From the NCBI RefSeq assembly GCF_002835995.1, contig NZ_PJBZ01000042.1, positions 84,614 through 148,613 of the forward strand: a stretch of DNA of 64,000 bases, given 5' to 3'. The DNA comes from Psychromonas sp. Urea-02u-13. Its GTDB lineage: Bacteria; Pseudomonadota; Gammaproteobacteria; Enterobacterales; Psychromonadaceae. Below are positions 1-11,993 of the stretch, piece by piece; the stretch's first letter is position 1; each line of letters starts with the position of its first letter. The position numbers were made by a program, and so were the translations under genes. Below the pieces are notes generated by a model that searched no databases, was not told the origin of the DNA, and saw only the letters and a list, made by a program, of their open reading frames with translations.

Positions 1-837
1 ATCCGTTGCTGGAATCCAAGCAGAAACGAAGTAATGTTGAAGCATTGCTACCCAACCGCCTTCTGTTGTCTTGCTTAAAGCACCATCTTGCATATCATCA
101 AAGCTGTATTTTTGGTAACGCGTATCAGATGTTGAGAACGCACCACCACGGTATACAGGCATCATCATATTAGTGCCGGTATCTTTGATTGTTTCTTTTA
201 GCTGTCCGTATAGTTGAACGTTTAATGCATTATCAGATTTGTTTTCAACTTGATAATTTACGTTAACAACATATTCGCCACGCTTAAGTGTGAATGTTTT
301 AGTAAACACGTTACCGTTTTCAGCCACAAAGCGTAATGAAGTAGAAACTTGTGTTTCACCTTCAGAAAGAATTGTTTCAACAGATTGTGCACTATAGAAA
401 GGACGACCTTTCTTATTTGCATCAGGACCTTGACCGATTAATCCACTTTGCGCGATATAAGTGAAACCATTACCGCTATCTAAAATGCGGAACGGCTTGC
501 CTGAGTCCATCTCAGTATCATGTTCAAGTAGATCAGCAGATAAAACATCACCACCGACTAATGAGATAGCAAGACGTAACGTATCGTTCTCTAAAATTAC
601 CGATTCATTTGTTGGTAATTGTGCAGGTACTTCATTATTAATAGCGCTAGTTTCTGTTGATGCAGGTACATCTGCACTAAAGTTACTGCTTGAAGGAACT
701 GAAGAGGTATTATTAGTTGTTTGTTCAGTCGTTTGTGCCGCGACAGGCTGAGGATTTTGTTCTACAACCCATGCTTGATAAAGTAAAAAACTTACAAACA
801 GTAGGGCAAGTAACAATAAATTGCGTTGGGATTCCAT
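1..837 (-). CDS. yidC: Membrane protein insertase YidC (3' part cut off by window edge)
   Basis: Reading the minus strand from ATG at 837 gives 279 codons without a stop up to base 1, so only the N-terminal half is present. Residues about 6-25 form a hydrophobic N-terminal membrane segment that starts MESQRNLLLLALLF, typical of YidC. A low-complexity Gln/Thr/Ser linker follows, then the periplasmic beta-sandwich domain, with FYSAQSVE and a TFTLKRGEYVVNVNY stretch. YidC inserts and folds inner-membrane proteins, alone or with SecYEG; subunit c of ATP synthase, encoded at 56.6-56.9 kb here, is a classical client. It is the last gene of the conserved rpmH-rnpA-yidD-yidC order and starts only 8 bases after yidD. 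The catalytic C-terminal transmembrane domain lies outside the window. Confidence 0.95.
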   Translation of the reverse strand, partial: MESQRNLLLLALLFVSFLLYQAWVVEQNPQPVAAQTTEQTTNNTSSVPSSSNFSADVPASTETSAINNEVPAQLPTNESVILENDTLRLAISLVGGDVLSADLLEHDTEMDSGKPFRILDSGNGFTYIAQSGLIGQGPDANKKGRPFYSAQSVETILSEGETQVSTSLRFVAENGNVFTKTFTLKRGEYVVNVNYQVENKSDNALNVQLYGQLKETIKDTGTNMMMPVYRGGAFSTSDTRYQKYSFDDMQDGALSKTTEGGWVAMLQHYFVSAWIPATD

Positions 838-845
838 AACGTTTA

Positions 846-1127
846 CTAATCTCTTTTATTGATTGAATCTGTTTTATGACTCATTGGCTGACAACAAGCA
901 GGCACAGGATCGTAACCACCTTCACTTAAAGGTTGGCATCTTATAAGACGTTTAGCTGCTAGCCAACATCCTTTAACGATTCCATGTAATTTTATCGCTT
1001 CGATCGCATAATGGGAGCAAGTTGGCGTAAAACGACAACGAGGTCCGATCATAGGGCTGATGATTAATTGATAACCACGAATGAACTTAATTGCTATCCA
1101 CTGCAACGCTGCACTAATTTTCGCCAT
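846..1127 (-). CDS. yidD: Membrane protein insertion efficiency factor YidD
   Basis: This 93-residue protein belongs to the YidD/UPF0161 family. It has the family core RGYQLIISP followed by [15 protein letters not shown], including the conserved Cys pair, and an amphipathic N-terminal helix of about 18 residues. YidD is a small inner-membrane-associated protein that helps YidC-dependent insertion. The gene overlaps the end of rnpA by 34 bases in another frame, as in many Gammaproteobacteria, so the two are probably translationally coupled. The tail after the second Cys cluster ([10 protein letters not shown]) is polar and variable, as usual for the family. Identification is firm from sequence and gene order. 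Confidence 0.93.
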   Translation of the reverse strand: MAKISAALQWIAIKFIRGYQLIISPMIGPRCRFTPTCSHYAIEAIKLHGIVKGCWLAAKRLIRCQPLSEGGYDPVPACCQPMSHKTDSINKRD

Positions 1128-1450
1128 AATTTATCCATTACTTTATTAATTTCTTCATTAGATAAATCAGCAATACCGGCTTTTGCAATAACTACAATAT
1201 CGATATTTGGAAGCTGGTGTTGTTGATGGCGGAATTGTTCTCTTACTACACGACGGATACGATTACGCCCAACAGCATGTTTAATATGCTTTTTAGGTAT
1301 AGCCATGCCAAGACGGGGATGTTCTAAAGTATTTTTTCGAGCAAGAAGTGTTAGATGCGGGGAGACTGCTGGAACAGCATTCTTAAAAACAGGTTGAAAA
1401 TCTTCAGGAGTTAACAAACGTAACTCCCGAGAATACGAATAATTCACCAC
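1094..1450 (-). CDS. rnpA: Ribonuclease P protein component
   Basis: A 118-residue basic protein, the usual length of RnpA (C5 protein). The RNR signature is present as [14 protein letters not shown] around residues 61-74. The N-terminal half has the [13 protein letters not shown] helix and the LGMAIPKK strand that bind P RNA and precursor tRNA leader. It forms RNase P with the RNA encoded by rnpB (not in this window) and removes tRNA 5' leaders. It lies just downstream of rpmH on the same strand and overlaps yidD. The gene order and motif together make the assignment secure. Confidence 0.96.
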   Translation of the reverse strand: MVNYSYSRELRLLTPEDFQPVFKNAVPAVSPHLTLLARKNTLEHPRLGMAIPKKHIKHAVGRNRIRRVVREQFRHQQHQLPNIDIVVIAKAGIADLSNEEINKVMDKLWRKLVQRCSG

Positions 1451-1460
1451 GTCTGGGAAA

Positions 1461-1595
1461 TTATGCGCTTAAGCTTGCGCGGCCTTTGGCACGACGACGA
1501 GCTAGTACGTTACGACCATTTTTAGTCGCCATACGAGTTCTGAAACCGTGTGAACGCTTACGCTTAATGTTGCTTGGTTGAAAAGTACGTTTCAT
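1461..1595 (-). CDS. rpmH: 50S ribosomal protein L34
   Basis: A 44-codon gene. The minus strand reads ATG at 1595 through TAA at 1461 and begins [18 protein letters not shown]. This is essentially the L34 consensus, followed by [10 protein letters not shown] and an Arg-rich tail. L34 is a small, very basic protein of the large ribosomal subunit. The gap of 10 bases to rnpA matches the known co-transcribed rpmH-rnpA pair. A purine-rich GGAAAGAG stretch precedes the start. It is divergent from dnaA across a regulatory intergenic region. Confidence 0.97.
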   Translation of the reverse strand: MKRTFQPSNIKRKRSHGFRTRMATKNGRNVLARRRAKGRASLSA

Positions 1596-2078
1596 GCTCT
1601 TTCCACTTATGTTAAGTACTGTACAGTAGCTAATATTTTCATTTTGTGATTTTCAAAAAACTTAAAAAGTTAATCTAAATAACAAAGTAAAACGGTTAGC
1701 CGATTTAAAAGAGAGCAGATTCTATGGTTAGATTGACTAAAAGTCAATCACAGATATCGCTTTCACGCACATTAAATAATTCCCTTAAAAAGCATTCGCT
1801 TAAATAAGGTAGATATTAATTGCTTGCCACACTCGAAAGTTTGGGTGGGAGGATTATATAGAAGCGACATTAATAAGCAAGGATCTATCTGTGATCTTTC
1901 TGGTTTTTGTTTAAAATTAATACGCAATAATCTGCTCTATTATGGTCAATATTTACATTGCATATTATTGCAACCAATTTAATGATCTTTTTTTACAAAA
2001 AGATCGCATGATCTTGTGGATTGATCGTGATCTTATCGGTAGAATTATCCGCCCCGAAATTCACAACTGGAGTTAGTC
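1596..2078. promoter_or_regulatory. rpmH-dnaA divergent control region with GATC cluster
   Basis: This 483-base AT-rich region separates rpmH (minus) from dnaA (plus) and holds no convincing gene. Five GATC (Dam) sites lie within about 50 bases at 1983-2033, and two more at 1892-1907. A sequence reading CAATCCACA on the minus strand, around 2014-2024, is a weak DnaA box. In Enterobacteria and Vibrio, GATC clusters in the dnaA promoter are bound by SeqA in the hemimethylated state and DnaA boxes give autorepression. A similar role is inferred here. A ribosome-binding sequence (CTGGAG) sits 7-8 bases before the dnaA ATG. Confidence 0.6.
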
Positions 2079-3458
2079 ATGTCCCTCGTTATTTGGCAAG
2101 AGTGCTTAGCACAATTAAAGGATGAATTGTCAAAGAGTGACTTCAGTACTTGGTTGCGTCCATTACAGGCTGGATATAACAATTCTATCCTTTCTTTGTA
2201 CTCTCCAAACAAGTTTACCAGTGATTGGGTACGCAATAATTTTATGGATGTTATTGAAAGTAAAATTCAATTATTAGCGCAAATTGAAGATCCAAATCTG
2301 ACTATTCAAATTCGCTTGTTAGTAGGCAGACCTGAAACTGTTGATGTCGCTCCCCGTATTGCCCCCGTTGCAGCACCGCAAGTCAGCACCTCTCATCCGT
2401 GGCAAGGTCAGAACAAAGCACAAGATGTCGCACATAAAAGTAATTTAATAAAACGTTTTACCTTTGATAACTTTGTTGAAGGTAAATCGAATAACTTCGC
2501 GATCGCAACCACACAGCAAATTGCAGAAAATCCAGGTGGCGTTTATAACCCACTATTTTTATATGCACATCCAGGACTAGGCAAAACACATCTATTACAT
2601 GCGGTAGGTAATTCGATTGTGGCTGCCAACCCAGATGCGAAAGTGGTTTATATTCGCTCTGAACGTTTTGTACAAGATATGATCAACTCGATTCGTAACA
2701 ATACCATCGAGCAATTTAAAGACTACTACGCGTCACTCGATGCATTATTAATAGATGATATCCATTTCTTTGCCGGTAAAGAACGTTCGCAAGAAGTCCT
2801 TTTCCAAACATTTAACTCAATGTTAGATGGTCATCAACAGGTTATTTTAACCAGTGATCGTTTTCCAAAAGAGATTGAAGGCATTGATGAACGTCTGCGT
2901 ACACGTTTTGGTTGGGGACTATCAATTCCCATTGATCCACCAGAATTAGAAACACGTGTTGCGATTTTAATCAGTAAAGCAGAAGAACGTGGTTTAACCT
3001 TACCGGATGATGTTGCTTTCTTTATAGCAAAACGTCTGACCATTACCGATGTACGTGTTTTAGAAGGTGCCATTGCCAATATATCTGCAAAAGCGCAGTT
3101 CACAGGTCAAGACATCACTATCTCATTAGTGCAAGACGCACTACGTGATATGTTAGCCGTACATACCAAGCAAACGACCATTGATAACATTCAAAAAGTG
3201 GTTGCTGAACATTACCGCATTAAAATTTCTGATATGTCTTCAAAACGTCGTACTCGTACTGTTGCTCGCCCGCGTCAAATCGCGATGGCACTAGCAAAAG
3301 AGTTAACCCAACATAGTTTGCCTGAAATTGGTGAAGCTTTTGGCGGACGTGACCATACAACGGTATTGCATGCTTGTCGTAAAGTGACTGAACTGCGTAA
3401 CGAAAACAATGACATTCAAGAAGATTACAAAATTCTGATCCGCACATTATCGATGTAA
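2079..3458 (+). CDS. dnaA: Chromosomal replication initiator DnaA
   Basis: A 459-residue DnaA with all four domains. Domain I (residues 1-85) carries the DnaB/DiaA interaction surface, with the WLRPLQ motif. A variable Pro/Gln-rich linker follows (about 86-125). The AAA+ domain has Walker A GLGKTHLL near residue 166, Walker [10 protein letters not shown] near 226 and an Arg-rich sensor region. The DNA-binding domain IV has the signature [15 protein letters not shown] near 421-435. ATP-DnaA binds DnaA boxes and opens oriC, found here at 62.7-63.06 kb. It is the first gene of dnaA-dnaN-recF-gyrB, and dnaN follows after 11 bases. The GATC-rich leader suggests SeqA/DnaA control. Confidence 0.98.
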   Translation: MSLVIWQECLAQLKDELSKSDFSTWLRPLQAGYNNSILSLYSPNKFTSDWVRNNFMDVIESKIQLLAQIEDPNLTIQIRLLVGRPETVDVAPRIAPVAAPQVSTSHPWQGQNKAQDVAHKSNLIKRFTFDNFVEGKSNNFAIATTQQIAENPGGVYNPLFLYAHPGLGKTHLLHAVGNSIVAANPDAKVVYIRSERFVQDMINSIRNNTIEQFKDYYASLDALLIDDIHFFAGKERSQEVLFQTFNSMLDGHQQVILTSDRFPKEIEGIDERLRTRFGWGLSIPIDPPELETRVAILISKAEERGLTLPDDVAFFIAKRLTITDVRVLEGAIANISAKAQFTGQDITISLVQDALRDMLAVHTKQTTIDNIQKVVAEHYRIKISDMSSKRRTRTVARPRQIAMALAKELTQHSLPEIGEAFGGRDHTTVLHACRKVTELRNENNDIQEDYKILIRTLSM

Positions 3459-3469
3459 GGTTATAAACC

Positions 3470-4573
3470 ATGAAATTCTCTATCTCACGTGAAGCCTTTT
3501 TACGCCCATTACAATTGGTCGTTGGCTCAGTAGCTGGCGGTCGTCCCGCATTGCCGATCATGGGTAACATCTTAATCGAAGTAAAACAGGGCATGTTAAG
3601 CCTAACCGGTACCGATTTAGAAGTTGAACTGATCACCCAGATTCCACTTCAGCAACCCGCTGAAGAGGGTGTAATCACTGTGCCTGCACGTAAGTTACTG
3701 GATATTTGTCGTGGTTTGTCAGAGCCTTGTGAAATTACCTTTGAAGTTAAAAATGAAAAAGTAACAATCCGTTCAGGCCGTAGTCGTTACTTACTTTCAT
3801 CATTACCTGCTATTGATTTTCCAAATATTGAATCATGGAATAGCCTGCTTGAACTAAATGTTTTGCAGGGCGAATTTAAAAAGTTAATCGAATTTACACA
3901 ATTTGCAATGGCTAGCCAAGATGTACGTTATTACCTCAATGGTATGTACTTTGAAGCCAGTGAAAACAGCTTACGCAGTGTCGCAACCGATGGTCATCGA
4001 TTAGCCTCTTCAGCAATAACATTGCCGCAAACAATTGAAACACAATCTATTATCGTGCCGCGTAAAGGTGTATTAGAACTCGTTAAGCTACTCGATAATG
4101 AACAAGATAATGTGACATTACAGATCGGTCAGAATAACTTACGTGCAATTATTGGTGGTTTTATCTTTACCACTAAATTGGTTGATGGTCGTTTCCCTGA
4201 TTACCGTCGCGTTATTCCACGTAACGGTGATAAAGAGCTATTAGCTAACCGTGAATCATTAAAACAAGCCTTTACCCGTGCTGCGATTTTATCGAATGAA
4301 AAATTCCGCGGTGTGCGTCTCACGTTATCTGAAAATCTATTGCAAATTACCGCAAACAACCCAGAGCGCGAAGAAGCGGAAGAGTATATTGACGTTAATT
4401 ATCAATCTGAGTCACTAGAAATAGGCTTTAACGTAAGTTATGTTTTAGATGTATTAAATACGCTAAAAAGTGAACAAGTAAAAATAACATTAAGCAGTTC
4501 AGACCACAGTACGTTAATTGAGTCTACCGATAGTGATGACTCACTATATGTACTAATGCCAATGCGCTTGTAA
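3470..4573 (+). CDS. dnaN: DNA polymerase III beta sliding clamp
   Basis: A 367-residue protein, within one residue of the usual gammaproteobacterial length (366). It begins MKFSISREAFLRPLQLV and contains the three clamp repeats. It ends in MPMRL, the conserved C terminus that contributes to the hydrophobic client-binding pocket. The dimeric ring holds Pol III and many other enzymes on DNA and, with Hda, promotes inactivation of ATP-DnaA. It lies 11 bases after dnaA, so it is probably co-transcribed. A small GGGAC/GTCCC hairpin lies in the 90-base gap before recF. No unusual feature was seen. Confidence 0.98.
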   Translation: MKFSISREAFLRPLQLVVGSVAGGRPALPIMGNILIEVKQGMLSLTGTDLEVELITQIPLQQPAEEGVITVPARKLLDICRGLSEPCEITFEVKNEKVTIRSGRSRYLLSSLPAIDFPNIESWNSLLELNVLQGEFKKLIEFTQFAMASQDVRYYLNGMYFEASENSLRSVATDGHRLASSAITLPQTIETQSIIVPRKGVLELVKLLDNEQDNVTLQIGQNNLRAIIGGFIFTTKLVDGRFPDYRRVIPRNGDKELLANRESLKQAFTRAAILSNEKFRGVRLTLSENLLQITANNPEREEAEEYIDVNYQSESLEIGFNVSYVLDVLNTLKSEQVKITLSSSDHSTLIESTDSDDSLYVLMPMRL

Positions 4574-4590
4574 GCATATATTAAGACGGT

Positions 4591-4604
4591 GGGACAAGCG
4601 TCCC
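4591..4604. other. Short hairpin between dnaN and recF
   Basis: GGGAC, a 4-base AAGC loop and GTCCC form a 5-bp GC stem about 18 bases after the dnaN stop. There is no T-run, so it is not a full terminator. It may attenuate transcription or stabilise the upstream mRNA. Low weight. Confidence 0.3.
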
Positions 4605-4663
4605 GCTGCTAATATTTACCTCGATAGTTTAAAATCCCCTCTCAATATAAACGGAGTTGTTTG

Positions 4664-8195
<3,532 letters not shown>

Positions 8196-8214
8196 TCGAC
8201 ACGATATTATCGCT

Positions 8215-8243
8215 AAAAAACCAGCTTATAAGCTGGTTTTTTT
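8215..8243 (+). terminator. Intrinsic terminator after gyrB
   Basis: A perfect palindrome with arms AAAAAACCAGCT and AGCTGGTTTTTT around a TATA loop, continuing into a T-run, starts 20 bases after the gyrB stop. This is a textbook rho-independent terminator and probably ends the dnaA-dnaN-recF-gyrB unit. The A-run on the other side would let it work in both directions. Confidence 0.9.
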
Positions 8244-8377
8244 ATGCCTGTAAAATATAAACAACTGAATTCCGCCTTAGAAAACCCACTGAAAATAAGC
8301 AAAATGATAGACGCTGAAACATAACTGACATATTTGAATTCTATAATTCACTTCAAAATTCATCTTATGAGCCTGTC

Positions 8378-10318
8378 ATGTCAGTAAATTTACTCACTAA
8401 AATAATTTCCATTACGATTGCTTTACTGCTCTTTTTTATTAGCGCTTTTATTGGTTGGGCCTGGCACGAAATGGATAAACCCTACCAAATAAACCAGTCT
8501 TACCATGATATTAAATCTGAGCTCGAAACAGACATCGCACTCTCTCTAGAGCAATATCTCGGCTCCGGTAATGCCAGTAAATTACAGCAAGCTGAAAGCC
8601 AATTAACTCAGCTGAAAAACACACCGATTACTTGGCTCAATAAAAACCAGAAAAGTACAATTAGCGTGGCTATTTCACAACTACAAAGCGCGATTCAACA
8701 AGCAAGAAGTGCAGGTAAACTAGCAGCAGATCCAGAAATATTATTAATTAATAATGAGATGGAAAGACGTGCAATCATCGAAGATATGAGCAAACTCATT
8801 GCGCAGTCAACTATCTCTGATGACATTAAAATGCAATATCAGCAGTCATTGCTGTCTATTAGTCTCACGCTACAACAGATATCTGTTTCCCGTCAGCGCT
8901 ATTTACAGCGCAACCAGAAGGCCTTAAATACGGCATTATTAACTGAAAATAAATCCATTAATATCGACTTACAAAAATTAAGAAATTTACCAAGTTTAGG
9001 TATTATTGAAACAGAAGAGGTTGATGAATTTAGCTTTGATGAGCCTGAAACAATCGATTTAACCCAAGAGAATATCAATAGTTTAATCAGCCTAACAGCA
9101 CGTTATCCTAAAGAGTTATCTAATACCGCAAACATGTTGCAGGCGGTTATTCTCAGTCGAGAAAATTTAACCGCGCAATTAACTAAATTAACGAATAACT
9201 TTGCTTTATATGCCAGTGTCGTTGATGTAGAAAAACAACGTATCACTAATCAGGTTAAATTTATTGGCGCATTTTCTCTGTTTTTATTTATGGTCATGAT
9301 CGCTCTCTCTGCTTCTTTACAATTTAAAAGCTTAGGTTTTATCAAGCAACTACTTCCTTTTTTCGACGCGTTAACCGTAGGTGATTTTAGCCAATGCTTA
9401 ACCATCAAAAGTAAACTGTCTGAATTTACCGCCGTCAGCGCACGTAGCCAGCTTTTACAGAACTACTTAAAAGAGCTAACAACCGCCTTGCAAGAACAGT
9501 CTCAGCAGGCATTAAACGCTAGCGCGGCATTACAAAAACGTACTTTGCAAGCCAAAGAAAGTAGCCAACAACAACGACAACAAACAGAACAGGTGAGCGT
9601 CGCGATTAGTCAGCTTTCCAATTCATTTAATCAAGTAACAAAAAATGCTGCCGATACCTGCCAGCAAACAGACAAAGCCGTAAAATTGGTGACTCGAGCA
9701 GATAAAGCATTAGCGATTGAAGCAGAGAAAACCAAATTACTCTCCGATAACATTCTCTCTTTGAGCAAATTGGTTAAGCAACTGAGTGCCGATACACATT
9801 CAATTAATAATGTTTTAGACGTTATTAATAACCTCTCAAAACAGACTAATTTATTAGCCCTAAATGCAGCCATTGAAGCCGCCAGAGCTGGCGATCAAGG
9901 CCGGGGTTTTGCTGTTGTTGCCGATGAAGTGCGTGCACTCGCCATTCGTACTTCTGATTCAACCAGTGAAATACAAGCGATCATCAACCAATTGGTTAAT
10001 ACCGCGAAACAGACAAACGATTATGTTTTACAGCAAAGTGAGGTGGCGATTGACTGTGCGCAACATAGCTTAACCGTGCAGCAAGAATTAAAGTCTGTCG
10101 CTTTGATTATCGATAATATTTATACCTATAATACGAGCATTGCGTCAGCAACAGAAGAACAAGCCATGACCATTACTGACGTGGCTAACAATACAAAAAT
10201 GATTGAACAACACACCAAAAAGGTGAGTAAAAACATGCAGGATATTGATGAGTCAGGGGAGATGATCAAAGGAATAAGTGAAGTATTAAACACGCTCATT
10301 ACGCAGTTAAAACGTTAA
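8378..10318 (+). CDS. Methyl-accepting chemotaxis protein
   Basis: A 646-residue transmembrane chemoreceptor. TM1 lies at about residues 7-27, a long helical periplasmic sensor at 30-290, and TM2 near 295-317. A HAMP-like helix and a cytoplasmic coiled-coil signalling hairpin follow. The CheA/CheW-binding tip is clear around 485-520: [21 protein letters not shown], then [10 protein letters not shown]. The periplasmic part is all-helical and Gln/Leu-rich, like helical-bundle sensors; its ligand cannot be read from sequence. It stands alone, with no che genes beside it, between the gyrB terminator and a minus-strand block. It probably relays an extracellular signal to a chemotaxis array encoded elsewhere. 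Confidence 0.93.
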   Translation: MSVNLLTKIISITIALLLFFISAFIGWAWHEMDKPYQINQSYHDIKSELETDIALSLEQYLGSGNASKLQQAESQLTQLKNTPITWLNKNQKSTISVAISQLQSAIQQARSAGKLAADPEILLINNEMERRAIIEDMSKLIAQSTISDDIKMQYQQSLLSISLTLQQISVSRQRYLQRNQKALNTALLTENKSINIDLQKLRNLPSLGIIETEEVDEFSFDEPETIDLTQENINSLISLTARYPKELSNTANMLQAVILSRENLTAQLTKLTNNFALYASVVDVEKQRITNQVKFIGAFSLFLFMVMIALSASLQFKSLGFIKQLLPFFDALTVGDFSQCLTIKSKLSEFTAVSARSQLLQNYLKELTTALQEQSQQALNASAALQKRTLQAKESSQQQRQQTEQVSVAISQLSNSFNQVTKNAADTCQQTDKAVKLVTRADKALAIEAEKTKLLSDNILSLSKLVKQLSADTHSINNVLDVINNLSKQTNLLALNAAIEAARAGDQGRGFAVVADEVRALAIRTSDSTSEIQAIINQLVNTAKQTNDYVLQQSEVAIDCAQHSLTVQQELKSVALIIDNIYTYNTSIASATEEQAMTITDVANNTKMIEQHTKKVSKNMQDIDESGEMIKGISEVLNTLITQLKR

Positions 10319-10344
10319 TCGCCTAACCTATAGCAGAACAAGAA

Positions 10345-10367
10345 AAGGGCGGTTTACGATTGCCCTT
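10345..10367 (+). terminator. Possible weak terminator after the chemoreceptor gene
   Basis: AAGGGC, an 11-base loop and GCCCTT form a hairpin 26 bases after the stop. It is not followed directly by a T-run, although T-rich DNA begins about 12 bases later. Support is modest. Confidence 0.35.
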
Positions 10368-10475
10368 AATCAACTAAGTTTTGTTTTTCTTCGTGCCTTC
10401 GTGATTAATTGCTTTTGAACTTATTTAAACACGACTAAATCTGTCTACGTATATTTGCAACAGGTTTGTCGTGTA

Positions 10476-10880
10476 CTATGCACCCAGTAAGGGTAAATGT
10501 TTTATTTCATGATAGCGCAGAGAAAGCGCGATACAGTGTTTTAACTCTGGCCAAGGGATTGGTTCATTTACATTAAAAACAATCGCTCTATTGCCTTCAA
10601 ATTTGAGCCTATGCCCATAGATTTCTTTAAACGTATCTACTAAAGATGTTTTGCAATTGAAGTAGATGCAAAACTGTTCAGGGTGTTTTTCTTTCCAATC
10701 AAAACGGATCGTACTGCCTAATTTAGTTATATAACTTGGCTCGCCCCATTTTAACGTCTCTTGTACATCCGTCAGCGACAACTCATCGGCAACCAATAAA
10801 ATTGTTTCACGCACTGCTAATAAAAGCGGTTTTACACTGACAGGGTAAGTTTCAAACTTGTGTTGCACATTCAATTCCAT
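10476..10880 (-). CDS. DUF1801 domain protein
   Basis: A 134-residue soluble protein of the DUF1801 (YdhG-like) family. Supporting segments are the LKWGEPSYIT motif near residues 44-53, the central RFDWKEKHPEQFCIYFNC strand, and the C-terminal LKHCIALSLRYHEIKHLPLLG. The family has a small alpha-beta fold and no established enzymatic role. It is a single gene on the minus strand. A perfect parS site lies 15 bases upstream of its start, so ParB spreading could affect its promoter. The family call rests on remembered motifs, so it is good but not certain. Confidence 0.7.
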   Translation of the reverse strand: MELNVQHKFETYPVSVKPLLLAVRETILLVADELSLTDVQETLKWGEPSYITKLGSTIRFDWKEKHPEQFCIYFNCKTSLVDTFKEIYGHRLKFEGNRAIVFNVNEPIPWPELKHCIALSLRYHEIKHLPLLGA

Positions 10881-10894
10881 TTGTTTTCCTTAAC

Positions 10895-10910
10895 TGTTTC
10901 ACGTGAAACA
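10895..10910. promoter_or_regulatory. parS: parS site (perfect)
   Basis: An exact 16-base palindrome TGTTTCACGTGAAACA lies in the gap upstream of the DUF1801 gene. It matches the consensus centromere site bound by chromosomal ParB/Spo0J. Both parA and parB are encoded at 58.4-60.1 kb. Confidence 0.92.
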
Positions 10911-11026
10911 TGGCCTTGTATTATTGCTGTAAGTATTGTTGCAATAGGTATTGCTGTAGTGGTCTATCTAGTGAGGGAAAATGCACTATCTTCTATTGAA
11001 GCCTAACCATTTAACTATTTAACTAT

Positions 11027-11503
11027 TTAACCACCAAGGCGAAGTTGAAAATAAAAACCGGGCTCGTCATTTTTCATCGTGTCGCAAAGTCGTAACCAAT
11101 TAAGCTTCTTCGCAAGTGCTAAACTAGCGTGGTTCTGTTTAGCGATAAAGACCTGTAAAGTTGAAATATCAAAGTCTTCACTGAGCTTAGCAATCACTAA
11201 TAAACAAGACTCGCTGGCGTAACCTTTAGCCCAGAATTTCTTACGTAAAAAATAACCAAAATCGCTAATATCACCAATGACCTTCATGCCACAGAATCCG
11301 ATTAACTCATCACTCGATGTTAACGCAACGACATAACGAGATGGCGAAGTTAACTCAGCTTCAAACCATTGCTCAGCTTCATTTCGAGAGAGCGCTCGTC
11401 TTGGGCCCAGAAAAGTCATCACCTCAGGATCAGTTAACAACTCAAAAACCGCTTCTGCATCCGTCGTTTTTAACGTTCTTAAGGTCACTCGGTTTGTTTT
11501 CAT
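11027..11503 (-). CDS. GNAT-family N-acetyltransferase
   Basis: A 158-residue acetyltransferase of the RimJ/RimL-like (Acetyltransf_3) group. It starts TNRVTLRTLKTTDAEAVFELLTDPEV. It has the central FGYFLRKKFWAKGYASES segment (residues about 82-99), which supplies the acetyl-CoA pyrophosphate loop, and the IAKQNHASLALAKKLNW helix near 120-136. It transfers acetyl from acetyl-CoA to an amine; the acceptor (protein N terminus, small amine or antibiotic) cannot be deduced. It lies 7 bases upstream of nothing conserved and immediately follows a small membrane-protein gene on the same strand, with which it may be co-transcribed. Confidence 0.85.
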   Translation of the reverse strand: MKTNRVTLRTLKTTDAEAVFELLTDPEVMTFLGPRRALSRNEAEQWFEAELTSPSRYVVALTSSDELIGFCGMKVIGDISDFGYFLRKKFWAKGYASESCLLVIAKLSEDFDISTLQVFIAKQNHASLALAKKLNWLRLCDTMKNDEPGFYFQLRLGG

Positions 11504-11510
11504 GAGGCGT

Positions 11511-11753
11511 CTATTTTAAATGGTCTTTATCTATAAATCCTTGGCTGGTATTAACGATGCTAATTTTACAGCCTAAAAATAAACTGATCACCAAAGCAAC
11601 AATAATAAAGCCCGAAAGAAAAACCATCGCAATTAAAAACCATAATATTTGTAAATCAAAGATGATTTCATTACTGCGGTTTTCTAATACTACTTTACGA
11701 GATTTTAAAAAATTAAGAATACCTTTTCCATCTACTTTTATATCCGTTTTCAT
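11511..11753 (-). CDS. Small membrane protein, DUF4342-like
   Basis: An 80-residue protein. A hydrophilic N terminus, IKVDGKGILNFLKSRKVVLENRSNEI, is followed by one long hydrophobic region (residues about 34-60) and ends near CKISIVNTS. The order 'glycine-helix, basic strand, hydrophobic hairpin, cysteine-containing strand' resembles DUF4342 proteins, but no exact signature can be confirmed by eye. The start has a good GGAGAAAG ribosome-binding sequence. The gap to the downstream GNAT gene is 7 bases, so the two may form a small operon. Function unknown; likely an inner-membrane protein. Confidence 0.6.
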   Translation of the reverse strand: MKTDIKVDGKGILNFLKSRKVVLENRSNEIIFDLQILWFLIAMVFLSGFIIVALVISLFLGCKISIVNTSQGFIDKDHLK

Positions 11754-11867
11754 ATTTCTTTCTCCTTAAATAAATACAAACTTAACCACTACACACTAAG
11801 TCATTGCGTTACATAGATAACACGAAGAAGGAAAGCTCAATGCAATGTTATTGCTTTTCTTCTTCTT

Positions 11868-11916
11868 TCTTCGTACCTTCGTACCTTCGTACCTTCGTGG
11901 TAAATCACTTTGAACG
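11868..11916. repeat. Short tandem TTCGTACC repeat, dispersed copy at 10388
   Basis: The 8-mer TTCGTACC is repeated about three times and ends in TTCGTGG, followed by TAAATCACTTTGAAC. A related stretch, TTCTTCGTGCCTTCGTG then TTTTGAAC, occurs at 10388-10421 with fewer copies. Both are intergenic, so this looks like a dispersed noncoding repeat whose 8-mer number varies. Confidence 0.6.
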
Positions 11917-11954
11917 TTCTTAGCATTTAACTTTTGAGCGACTCATAATAAAAG

Positions 11955-11970
11955 TGTTTCACGTGAAACA
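11955..11970. promoter_or_regulatory. parS: parS site (perfect)
   Basis: An exact TGTTTCACGTGAAACA lies downstream of avtA. The palindrome extends four further bases each side (AAAG / CTTT), giving a 24-base perfect inverted repeat. It is the expected binding site of the ParB encoded at 58.4-59.3 kb. Confidence 0.92.
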
Positions 11971-11993
11971 CTTTCTCTATTTATTAATCCATA

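Noticed and set aside
1617..1626. CTGTACAG palindrome upstream of rpmH, LexA-like
   Set aside because: A LexA box needs eight bases between CTG and CAG; here there are only two.
3220..3636. 138-codon minus-strand frame across the dnaA-dnaN junction
   Set aside because: Overlaps two certain genes on the opposite strand and resembles no protein family.
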